From assembly GCA_001414485.1 (NCBI GenBank), contig LLEY01000064.1, positions 186,001-250,000 on the forward strand: a stretch of 64,000 bases of DNA. Direction: 5' to 3'. A program made the position numbers and the translations under genes. Under the pieces are notes generated by a model. It was given only the letters and a program-made list of their open reading frames with translations, did not search any database and was not told where the DNA came from. Positions 46,033 through 57,230 of the stretch are shown piece by piece. The stretch's first letter is position 1. Each line of letters begins with the position of its first letter. This DNA is from Calycina herbarum (lineage: Eukaryota > Ascomycota > Leotiomycetes > Helotiales > Pezizellaceae).

Positions 46033-49000
46033 TAAGTAGCTTTAACTGATTATATTAAACTTACGAACGAGGAACTCGAAGCTAGAGGATATAATACGTA
46101 GATTGAAACAGATACTATAAATACAACAGCAGACGCTATATACTCGTAGCCGAACGAAGAAATCGAGTTATAAGTTAGTAAAGTTTAAGACACTAATAAT
46201 AATAGGAATCTACTTCTTAAAGAAAATTATAATATATAATCAGTAGTAGAATCTAAGTAATATCTTTAAGTAGAGTACGAATTACTACTATCGACTAGTT
46301 CTTTAGAAACATCGGACTTATTTTCTAGTTTAGAGAGAGAGGTTAGAAATAAGAACTCTAAAGTTAGAGAAACTTAGGTCTTCCTTAGAATATTCGAATA
46401 AGAAAATCAATAGGTATATATAGATAATTAGAAACTAGACTTCTAGAGTTCTTATACTATATAAAGAGTTAATCTAACTATCTTAATAATATATATAGTT
46501 ATAAGAAATAACTCTAAAATAATAACTCTAGTTAGTCTAATTACTAGACGAGAAACTATTAAGGAAAAAGAATATAAGTATAGCTAATAGTAAGTTAAGG
46601 AATCTACCTATTCTAAGATAGAGAATATATAGAAAATATATAATATTTTAAAAGAAACTAGTATATAAACGTAGTAGGTCTTAATAGGATTTAAAAAACG
46701 AATTAAAACCTCTTTTCTTAGAATAATACTCGAAGACGTTATATTAGAGGAATTTAAACGATATATTATAGTTGTATTAATTAGAAATAATAGACTAGTA
46801 TTTAGAAAATACAGTTTATAGAAGTTATTTAGTATACTATTCTAGGAGTAAAGAGAGCCTAATATTACTAGATAGACTAAAACAGAACTAGAAGAATTTT
46901 ACTATCTATTAGTAGAAGAACTATAGTTTATAGAAATAGTTTAAGAAACAATAGTATAATAGATATAATATAAACTAAGTCTAACTATAGACTAGTTATT
47001 ATAGAAACGGTTTAAAGGAATTTTACTAGAATCCGCTAGAATAGTAGAATATTATTAGATATATAAGGTAGCTTTATCTAATAAGAAAGGAGTAGTATTC
47101 TTTCCTTAGTTCTAGATTCAGATAGTTAAGAAAAAGAATTTAAGAGATTATATATTTAAGGTTTAATATATAAAACTAGAGATAAGTATACTAGAGACTA
47201 CTTTAGATTACCTATATAGAGAAGAGCTATAGTCTATAAAAACTATTAAAGAGACTAATTATAGATAGGTCTAATATAGATATAGAAACTTACTAAAACG
47301 ATTTATAGGAAGAACTCCTAAGACTATAGGAATTATAGAATACTAATTAGTATACGAGGTAGAATATATAGACTAGGAAAGAGTGAGATTCTTTCTATAG
47401 TATAGAAGTAAGAAAGAACGGAAATTTAATTAGGAAAATCGATTCTTCGAAGTCTAATACGTTAAAGCAAAATTAAACGCTACTTTAGAAGAAAAACAGT
47501 TAGTAATAACTATAGAAATATAAGAGAAAAAGTTATAAGTTATAATAGACTTAGAAGTAATAGATAACTTTATTTCTCTAATAGCTTAAGAGAAGCTAAA
47601 TATTCTAATAAAAGGAATAAGACTAGATTACTTAGGAGTAGTCGATAGAATAGATATTATATACTAAAATAGGATTATTAATTAGTAAACTATTCTAACC
47701 AAAGTTAATATCGAAGAATACTATTTAGATATATAATTTAATATCGTTAAAATAGGAAGTAAGGAAGTAATACTTAGTATACTATAGATTTAGGAATATA
47801 ATCTAGAAATCGACTAGAAGGCTAGAACGATAACCTTTAGTTAATATAAATATATAGGCTCGTATTTATAACTTTAAAGCTAGAACGAGATTAGCGCTAC
47901 CTCTTCTAAAGCGCTAGAACACCTTATCTAAGGTCCTCTACAGGTTAGTACGAAAGCTAATAACGAAATACCTATATAGTATAGAGAATTTATAAGATTA
48001 TTTAAAGACCTAGAAGATATACGTACTCTTCTTAAATATTAGCTATAAGATTATAAGATTAAATTAATAGAGGGTTATAACCTTAGAAAGTAGAAGCTTC
48101 GACTATATAACCGGAATAACTTAGCTTTATTAGAAAGTTATATCTAATAAGGAATAAAGAAGAGATATATTCGAAAATCTAAATCGCTTATCTCTTCGAA
48201 TATGTTTATTATTAAGAAAAAGGACGATCTAAACAGACGAGTATATATTAATTATAAGGAATTAAATAACGTAATAATTAAGAATACTTATCTATTACTA
48301 ACTAGCTAGTACTTATAGAATAAGCTAGGCTAAGCAAAGAAATTTATAAAACTAGATTAATAGAACGTCTATAGATTAATTAGAATTAAGACAGGCTATA
48401 AATAGAAGACTACGTTTATCTTACTATTAGAACTCTATAAGTATATAGTAATATCTTTTAGTTTAACTAATATACTAGCTACTTATTAAAGATAGAATAA
48501 TAGTATTCTAGAGGATCTTCTAGAAGTAACTGTTATATATTATCTAGATAATATATTAATCTTCTTAGAAAATTCAGAAGAATATAAGAGCTATGTAAAG
48601 GAAGTCTTATAAAGACTTACTAAAGTAGACTCTCGTCTAAAACTCTTGAAATACGAGTTTAGAGTTAAAAGAACTCTCTTCTTTAGATAGGTATTTAGCT
48701 TAGGAAAAATAGAAATAGATCTAGAAAAAATCTATATAGTTATTAAATAAGAATTACTAAAAAACGTTAAAGATATATAATCCTTTTTAGAATTTACTAA
48801 TTTCTATTAATAATTTATTAAGAACTATATAAAGATTATAAAACCTATGTTAATACTAACTAGAAAAGCTATAACTTTTATCTAGAATAAGAAGGCTAAA
48901 AAGGCCTTCTAGGAAATTAAAGAATAGTTTATAATAAAACCTATTCTATATAATTTTAATTATAAGAAACTAAGTATAATAGAAACAGATACCTTAGACA

Positions 49001-51295
49001 TAGTAGTAGGCGCTATATATCTATAACCGAATAAAACAGGAAAGCTTATATCTATAGTATATTTCTTAAAAACTTTCGATATAGTATAATAGAACTATAG
49101 CACTTATAATAAAGAATTAATAGCTATTATTCTAGCTCTTAAAGAATAGAGGATTTACCTCTAGAGTACGACGTACCTAGTAATAGTACTTACTAATTAT
49201 CTAAACCTAAAAACATTTACTACGACTAAGGAACTCGTTATAAGACGCCTAGCTAGGTAGTCTAAAACCTTAGTAGGATTTAAAATAATTATTCAATATA
49301 TTAGTAGAATAAGTAACGCTTAAGCTAATACTCTAAGCTAGAAACTAAGCTATAAGAAAAATAAAAAATATGTCGATATAGTAATATTAAGATATAATAA
49401 AAACGGCGACTTAGTACCTACTATATATAAAATAGTAGTAATAAACGACATCTAGATAAATAAGATTTAGAGTATATATAATAGTTATAACTAGTATATA
49501 AAAGGGAAACTATAGGTTCCTAGCTTATATATAAAGAAGTTCGTATAAGAATACTATACTATACCTGCTTATAGTTACTAAGGAATTTATAGAACTCTTT
49601 AGTAGATAAAATAATACTACTATATTAATCAGTTATCTACGATAGTTAAGGAAGTAATAGTAGAATATAATACCTATACTAGAAATAAGGCTTTCTACTA
49701 TACTTCTTATAGACAAATAAATACTACTCTAATACGATAAATACCTTAGAGATCGGTATCTTAGGATTTTATTATTAAATTACTAAAATCTAAAGATCTA
49801 ATAATAGGAGTAGAGTATAACTCGATCCTAGTTATTATAGAATAACTTATAAAGTATATGATTTTAATACTATATATAGAATTAAGTATAGCTAAGGAAT
49901 TAGCATTCGTATTCCTTAGAGAAGTAGTCTTAAGACATAGACTACTAGAAGAAATACTCTTAGATAGAGATAAACTCTTTAACTTAAAATTTTAGATCGC
50001 TCTTATAGAATAATTAGATATAAAAAGAAAGCTTTCTATAGCCTTCTACTCTTAAACAAATAGAGTAAACGAACGAATAAATCAAGTAGTTAAGACGTAC
50101 CTTCGTTATTATATAAACTACTAGTAAAATAACTAGGTAGAACTATTACTCTTAGTATAGTTTACTTATAATAGTTTAGTAATAGAAACAACACTTATTA
50201 CGCTATTCTACGTTAACTTTAGATATAAACTAACGGTATATTAAGAACTACTATCTACGACTATCGATAATTAGCTTACTCGTATTTAGGTCTTAAAAAT
50301 CAAGAGATTATATAAAGAACTTATAGAAGACTTATAGTTTATTACTAAAAGAAATATATACTACTATAATAAACGACGTAGTTAGAAGCTAACGCTAAAA
50401 GAGAGAGATAAAGTCTACTTAGTATAAAAGAATATCGATATAAAAAGACTAAGTAATAAACTAGACTATAAAAAACTTAAACTATTTAAAATTAAATAAG
50501 TTAGAGAACCTTTGAATTATAAATTAGTACTACTAAAGATAATAAACATCTATCTAGTATTCTATATATTCTTACTTAAACTAGTACTACTAGGAGTACT
50601 ACCTGCTCTATATACGGAAATTCAACTAGTAAACCTAAACACCGAGTATAAGATTAAGAGAATTCTTAACTATAAGCTTATTAGAGAACAAGCTAAATAC
50701 TTAATTAAATAAATAGATTATCTATACTTAGAAAACACTTAGGAACTAAAAAAAAGCCTTATCTATTACTTAGAGGAACTTTAGAAATTCTACTAATAAA
50801 ACCTAGAGCTGCCTAGAACTTAGGACTAGAGTTAGATAGAGAAACATTATTAGAAAGCACTTGTTTAACGAAAGAGGCTATCTTGAAGGTAGGAAACTAG
50901 GAAGACGAGGACTCGAGAGAGAAGGACTCGAAGGAGTAATAAGGAGTCGTTTACGTATAAGGCTAAAGAAAAATCAATATATAGGTTTTCAAGATCTAGA
51001 GGAAGAAACGACAAAATAGCCGAGACTATTATAAGACCTTTTCAACTAAACGTACTTAGAATAATAAGAGGATTTAGAAAGCTCTAAGAAGTATCGATAA
51101 GACTGTTTTCAATAAAAAGAATAGGTTATTACTAAACGTTACACGGATTCGATTTATATAGTAAGAGCTAGACGCTCTTTTCGTTTAGTATAGAAGAAGG
51201 ATATGTTTATATATAAAGAAGAGTTAACACCTATCTAACGATATATTTTAGGTTATATTCTAGCGTAGAGACACGCTAGACTAAGAAGGGGATAG

Positions 51296-51757
51296 TGTTA
51301 CGAATCACGTACTAGTACGTAACTAAGTAAAGTCTAGGCGACGTTCTAATAGAACAAATACTATTATAACCCTAAAAGGAAGAAAGGATTAAATATAGTA
51401 AGATATATAATCCCGGGATCTTATTATAGTTATATTACGTAACTTAGTTAAGAGTAGTTAGGTAATAGAGTCTAGTTTTAAAGAGCCCTAGAAATAGAGT
51501 CGGACTCTATCTTCGAGACTCCTGCTAAGTAGGACTCTAATATAAACGAAAGATTCTATATAAGACTAGCACGTCTGCTATTAGATAAGAGCTTCGTACT
51601 TAACTTTAGTTATTAATCTTATTATCTTATTTAATATCCTTAATATAAGTAACGAGTTCACTTCTAAGTAAACAACCTAGTATATCTATACTTCTTACTT
51701 ATATACTAACCTTCGAGACTTAGTCACCTTTGTTTAGTTCGTTTAAGTTTCGTTATA
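51296..51757 (+). repeat. 3' LTR of the 44124-51757 element
   Basis: 462 bp starting TGTTACGAATCACG (undamaged start) and followed by duplication TACTA at 51758-51762. Confidence 0.92.
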
Positions 51758-53330
51758 TACTACCTCTACTACTACTACTACTACGATCCTCTTCTTCTAG
51801 AGAAGTAATCCTTTCTTCTCTACTACTATCTCTAGTACTAGAGGTCTCGGTGCTAGAGCTAGAGCTAGAGCTAGAGCTAGAGCTAGAGCTAGAGTATAAG
51901 TCTAAGTATTAGCTTAAGTATAAGCTTAAGTATAATATAGCTCGCTAAGAGGGTTCTCCTAGTTTAGTAGTTATCGAGTTAGCTAAAGCTAAGGCTTATA
52001 GATTTAAAGACGAATTAGCTAAAAACTAAGACGCTCTCGCCGCTACTACTGCTATAGCTCTCTTTTTCGAAGGTAGTAAGCTATAATAATAAAGTATTAA
52101 TAGTAAGTACTAATAAGATATAGCTAGGGCTAGTAAGCTATAATCGGATAAGTCTAAGGCTAAGGTCTTATCTAAAAAGAAGAAGTCTCGTAGTAATCGT
52201 AGTAAGCTTAGAGAGACCTTATATATTACCTGTCTCTATATAGCTTTACATAGTTAGAGCGAGCTTAACCGTAGATATTATTATAATATTATAGACTAAT
52301 AAGACTCGACTCGCTGTTACTAGTACGCGGCTAAGTATAAGTATAAAATTATACCTCTTCTTCTTATACTATTCGCTAACCTTCTCTTTAGTACTCTTCG
52401 AGATCTAATAAAGACTCGAGATAAGAGAAAGATCGCGTAAGTAAATATTCTTTAAACTATTCGATCTTTAAATTTCCCTAGCTAGAGCTTTATTAACTTA
52501 TTTCCTATATTATAGCTTACTAATAATTATCTACTCTTAGGAAGATTAAAGAGTTACGTATTATCTATAACACTGTTTTAGAGCTTACTAGTTTAGACGA
52601 GCTCTAATAATATATCGATACTACTTATAAACAACGCTTATATAGTCTCTTCTCTTCTAGTTAAAACGACGAGAAAGATAACAACTATTCCGCCGCTACT
52701 ACTACTACTACTACTGCTAAGAAGAAGGAAGTAAAGGTTATAAGCCTACGAGTATACTTATTAGAGATAGTTAGTATAATTAATACTTTATAAGCTTAGG
52801 TTTTAGTTATTTTTATAATCTAGGTCGATTTCTTATAAGCTTTTAGAGTTCGGATATAGAGGCTCTTATACTTAATAGAAAGATATTTATTTATTTTTAG
52901 AGGATTTTATTTAAAGTCTTACTTAGTCCTTTTTTAGTAAGCTAGGCTCTAGAGTAACTAAAGCTTAGTTCTCTTCTATATATTATAATAAAGTAATTAT
53001 AAATTAGATATAAAACGAGCTCTAAATAGAAGATCCTCTTATAAAAGTAAGGAAATTAGCTTTAACTAGGCTAGAAAGGTTATTAGTATAAAGTTATATT
53101 TAAATATACTCTAGTTAGCCGTATATAGCTATTAAGGCTAGCTTAAAACGAGCTCGAATTTACAGTTAAATAAATAATAAGAAAAGAATTTAAAGCTATA
53201 AAGTAAGCTTTAAAAGTATAGTATATAATAGTCTTTATATATATAATATATAACTTACTCTAAATCGAGCTTTAATAAAGAGAGATAATAAAGAAGAATA
53301 TAATTATTTTTATAAAAAGAGAATATATAA
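51758..53330 (+). pseudogene. unclassified transposon-associated ORF with Cys cluster
   Basis: The plus strand, with RIP stops allowed, reads as one long protein. A Thr/Leu-rich start is followed by an acidic-type dipeptide repeat encoded by the hexamer array at 51853-51894, then Lys-rich repeats and a Cys cluster at about 52230-52370 (spacing like C-x2-C ... C-x2-C-x5-C, several Cys now Tyr). The block LFSTLRDLIKTRDKRKIA comes next, then a helical tail containing IKELRIIYNTVLELTSLDEL. Removing nested elements joins it to 44063-44123 and probably 30200-30512, so it belongs to the element whose LTR is at 29525. No pol motif is seen. The function is unknown to me. The Cys cluster recalls the antisense ORF of the Gypsy family. 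Confidence 0.45.
51853..51894 (+). repeat. hexanucleotide microsatellite (CTAGAG)n
   Basis: About seven perfect copies of CTAGAG in a row, within the degenerate ORF at 51758-53330, where they encode an alternating Leu-Glu dipeptide. Confidence 0.9.
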
Positions 53331-53379
53331 AGGAAATATTAGGTTAAGTAAGATTTAAGCGCGATATTACGCTTATTAG

Positions 53380-54200
53380 TTGTTTAGACAAGCTTAAGTT
53401 AGTATCTCTTAGGTTACTAAGCGAGATTATCTCTAAGTTCGAGCTTGATTTATTTATCTCTTCTTAGGAAGGAAGTATAGATTAATCCTTTTCTAATAAT
53501 TCTACTAGGTTACGCTTATCTTATAAGTTTAATAAAGTTCTAAAATCCTTGAATTTAAATTATAGTAGATTCTTAGTTATTCTATCTACTAGTATATTCT
53601 TTATAAGTAGATAGGTAAGCTAGAAACTCTCTCGTTAGTACTTCTAGTATAACTACACGTTCTAGATATCTATATAGCGAAGCTTAGTCGAGATCCTTAG
53701 ATTCTCTTCTACTACTAGCTATATTATTTACTAATTATTATAGAATACTATCTATACTCCTCTAAGATCGAGCTTTAATTCTATAAATAGGCGCTTTAAA
53801 GCTATAGTTTCGTCTACGACGGATTTTATACTAAGTAGCTCTGCCTTAGTAGTCGAAGTAGTAACTATATCCTGTCTTAAGACGCGCTAGGCTATAAGCC
53901 TGCTAAAGAGCGATATAGTATATCTATAGAAGAATCGTCCTATTTCGATATCGTCTACGTAGAAGGTGTTACTAGTAATTAGTAGGAGAGTTTCTCTCGT
54001 TTCTACTAAGTATTTAATAGCTAAAAATCTTAAACTAAATAGATACTAAAGAGTCTATTCAACTGCGAGAATATAGTCTCTTAAGAGATTCGTTAGGAAT
54101 TAAGATAGCTAGAAGTATATAAATATAATATCTAGATAGATTATAATTATAGTATATAGGACCGATTCTACTATCTACTAGTAGAGCTTGATTTCGCTAG
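53380..54200 (-). pseudogene. Ty1/Copia fragment: end of RT and RNase H
   Basis: The minus strand reads LRQDIVTTSTTKAELLSIKS at about 53880-53820, matching the Copia RNase H block 'KQDTVTTSTTEAELLALS'. It is preceded by SNTFYVDDIEI near 53960 and by LAVEQTLQYL near 54080, and followed by IQLVVEENL and a DIQNV-type block. This is the conserved C-terminal order of Copia Pol. No LTR or integrase is present, so it is a 3' fragment. It truncates the Gag of the adjacent Gypsy copy near 54200. Confidence 0.72.
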
Positions 54201-55147
54201 GTTTTATAATATCTTTCTCTAAAGACTTTTCTAATAGTTACTTTAAATCCTCTCTAAGACTTAAATATAACCTTAGTTATTTCTATCTTTCTATCTTTAT
54301 CCTCGTTTCTAAAGAAGTCTTCTAAATATAGCTAAGCTTATTCTAAGGCTAATCCTCTAAGATAGAAGATAACAAAGATAGTTCTTAAGTTATAATTACC
54401 TTTAAATTTATCTAAGTTAAAGTTAAAGTAGATATCTATTTAGAGAAGAAACGATTTAAGTTCTTTACGCTTTCTATAATATATATCTAGTATCTTAACC
54501 TTAATAGACTTAAGTACTTTAACCTTATATAGCTTAGAAGCGTCTAATATACTAACGTTGTCGTCGTTCCTAGCTAATTATATACTAGTATATGTTCCTC
54601 TAGTAGTACTTTCTAATATTCTTATAACGTTGACTTAACTAGTATTTAAGCTAATAGCAGCGGCAGAGGTTACTAGGGCTATAGCGACTAAACTTCTAAG
54701 AGAGTACTTAAAGTATAATAAAACTTAAATAAACTAAACAAAGGTAACTAAGTCTTAATAGTTAGTATATAGATAAGAAGTATAGATATACTAGCGTGTT
54801 TATTTAGAAGTAAACTTATTACTTATATTAAAGATATTAAATAAGATAATAATATTAATAACTAAAGTTAAGTATAAAGCTTCTATCTAATAGTAGACGT
54901 ACTAGTCTTATATAAGATCCTTATATTATTAGAGTTAGTACCTGTCGCTCTAATTCTATCTAATTACCTCTAACGTATATAAGTTATATAATATCTAATA
55001 GTCTTTCTAATAGTAAGATTCTAGAATTCTTAAATACCTTTATATTACTAATTCTCTTCTATATTACCTTCTATTTCCTAGACGTTATACCTTATCTTAT
55101 TAGAGCGCTATCTAGACTATCTATTACGTAAAACGTGATTCGTAATA
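54201..55147 (-). mobile_element. Gypsy fragment of the 44124 family: 5' LTR plus start of gag
   Basis: The LTR at 54714-55147 (434 bp, minus orientation, outer end CGTGATTCGTAATA) is followed leftward by the start of Gag, which aligns with 44586-45080 of the intact element. Gag stops near 54205, where Copia sequence begins. No second LTR was found. Confidence 0.8.
54714..55147 (-). repeat. 5' LTR of the 54201-55147 Gypsy fragment
   Basis: 434 bp, read on the minus strand as TATTACGAATCACG...TTTTATTATA. It is shorter than the 462-bp LTRs of the intact copy and has diverged in its middle. Confidence 0.85.
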
Positions 55148-57230
55148 TTAAGTACTTTATAATAACAAAGTAGCTTACTATATATTAAGCTAGATAGGCT
55201 AAAGCTTTAGCTAAATACTACTTTATAGTAATATACTATTCTAGAGAGAAGAATAGAAAGATAGACGTTTTAATATAAAAAGTAGATAAATTATAGACTT
55301 AGAAGAAGCTAAAAGAATAATACTAGACTTATATACTTTTAACAACGGAACAAGTTAATATAAAAGAACTTAAAGACCTCGAAGTCGAAATAAGCTCTAT
55401 TATACTAGTTCTAGTCGACGACGATTACTTCTAGAAGTCTCTTACGCTCTCTAAACGAATTCGTAAAGTAAATAAGAATACTAAGACACTTTAAGCTTTA
55501 TAATTATAAGCTAAGAACGACGAAGACTCTTCGTATATCTTAGAGGAAGATTTACTACTTTAATAAAGCTACTTAATAGTATAAGATATTAATACTTTAT
55601 AAATAGACCTAATCTATAAAGTATATAACTAAGTACTACTAGCCTACCCTAGACGAGATAAGATCTACTAGATCCTTTACTTAAGATATATCTAGCGAAA
55701 TATAAAGTCTAATATTATATAATATATATATAATTATTACGAATATTAAAGAGTAGATATACTAAGAGATAAGACTCTTAGTTATCTATATCTACTTCTA
55801 GTTCTATTACGTATATAGTATCACGTAGTAATAGACTTTAAATCCTTTCTAGCTAATAAGTATAGCTTTAATAACGTATTTATAGTTATTAACTAATTAT
55901 CTAAATAATCTATCTCTATTTTATACTAAAAGGAAGTAATAGCTAAGTAGATAGCTAGGCTATATCTATAGCACGTATTATAATACTATAAAATCCTAGA
56001 AAGTATTATCTCTAATAAAAGCTCTTAGTTTATCTCTACTTTCTAGTAAGAATTTATACGAATCCTTAGTATCTAGCTTCGACTTTCGACTATAAACTAT
56101 GTCTAGATAGACGAATAAACTAAAACTATAAACTAGTATCTAGATTAGCGCTTATAGCTATATATAAATTACTACTAGAATAATTAGTTAGAGCTACTTC
56201 TAATAATAGACTACGCTTAGCTTATACTACTTTATAGTACTATTAGAATATCTCTATTCGAATTATAAAAGAGCTACTTACTAAGAACGTCTTTTAACTA
56301 GTATACGTCTAAACCCTCGACTATATAAGAGAGACTATTATAAGAAGAAGCTATAGTAGTTATAAAGACTTTTTAAGAAGTACTAGACGTTAGCTAAGTA
56401 AATATAGTAAAAGCTTAAGAAAAGAAAGAATAAGACGTAAATAGACATAGACGAGAAGTAGACTTTAGAGTTAGTAATATAGTTTTTATTACTATAAAGA
56501 ACTAGAATATATAAAGACCTAGCTAGAAGTTAGGCTATTAGATAGCTAGACCTTTTAAGATTCTTAAGAAAGTTAGATTTACTTTTTAACTCTAGTTACT
56601 ATTCTCTATTAAAGTCTATTCTATTTTTATATTAGAGAAGTTATATAAAGCTTTAGACGATCCTCTACTAAGATAAGTAAGTATACTACTTCTACTAATT
56701 ATCGTCGATAAAGAAGAAGAATAGGAGATTAAGGAAGTACTTATAAGTAAGATATAATAGAAGTCTCTTTACTACTAATTAAAGTAGAAGAGCTATAACG
56801 AGGACCTTAACTAGTACCTAGCTCGCTACGTAGCCTACTTGCTATATATATTAAAAGAATTCTATTTAGCGAATCTAATAGCTAATAGGTCTTTAAAAGC
56901 TCTTCCTTTATAGCTAGAGGCGTATAAGGTAGGAAGGGATAATTACAGCGAATTAGAGAGTAACGACTCTATATCTATAGAAGATAAAGCGGCTTAGTTA
57001 GAGAGAGCTCGGTTAAAGAAGAGAGTGGTATAACAGTCCTAGTTATATACGACTAGATTACGTAACCGAGGCTAGATCACGTACCGAGGTTCTACCGAAG
57101 TCTTACTTAGTATATATAAATAGAGATAGAGCGTACTAACTCTTCTCTTCTATCTTTAGTTTAGTTTTCTTTGAATATAGATACTATTCTATAAGTACTT
57201 CTTTTAGTATATTTATTAAGAGCTGTTATA
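55148..57230 (+). mobile_element. family B Gypsy fragment: RNase H to 3' LTR
   Basis: The plus-strand sequence starts inside RNase H and reads through integrase (zinc finger about 55700; SQFISTFQQEFIRILS near 56030) and the chromodomain (about 56760-56880). It ends in an LTR at 57029-57230 that starts TATAACAGTCCTAG and ends GAGCTGTTATA. It is the same family as 30513-44062 in opposite orientation. Its LTR (202 bp) is longer than the 183-bp pair because of a duplicated segment near 57045-57075 (repeated ACGTA-CCGAGG). Confidence 0.83.
57029..57230 (+). repeat. 3' LTR of family B fragment
   Basis: 202 bp, with a short internal duplication (GATTACGTAACCGAGGCTA, then GATCACGTACCGAGG) absent from the other two family B LTRs. 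Confidence 0.82.

Larger units (their letters stand above)
44124..51757 (+). mobile_element. chromodomain Ty3/Gypsy element, second copy, carrying a MITE
   Basis: 7634 bp, LTRs of 462 bp each (44124-44585, 51296-51757), duplication TACTA at 44119-44123 and 51758-51762. It is the same family as 6336-13268. Gag lies at about 44600-45560 with an RIP-damaged knuckle near 45500. A 433-bp MITE lies at 45600-46032. The protease is near 47500-47900, RT about 48000-48700, RNase H about 48950-49330, integrase about 49500-50290 and chromodomain about 50590-50810, part of which is open (50512-50712). I could not find the antisense ORF of the sister copies in the 50820-51290 interval. The segment there is GC-richer and different. 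Confidence 0.9.

Noticed and set aside
50512..50712. 66-codon open frame as a host gene
   Set aside because: It is the integrase end/chromodomain region of the Gypsy element and is present in degraded form at 11890-12060.
51730..51912. 60-codon open frame starting in the LTR
   Set aside because: It starts inside the 3' LTR and runs through a microsatellite. It is only a fragment of the degenerate ORF listed at 51758.
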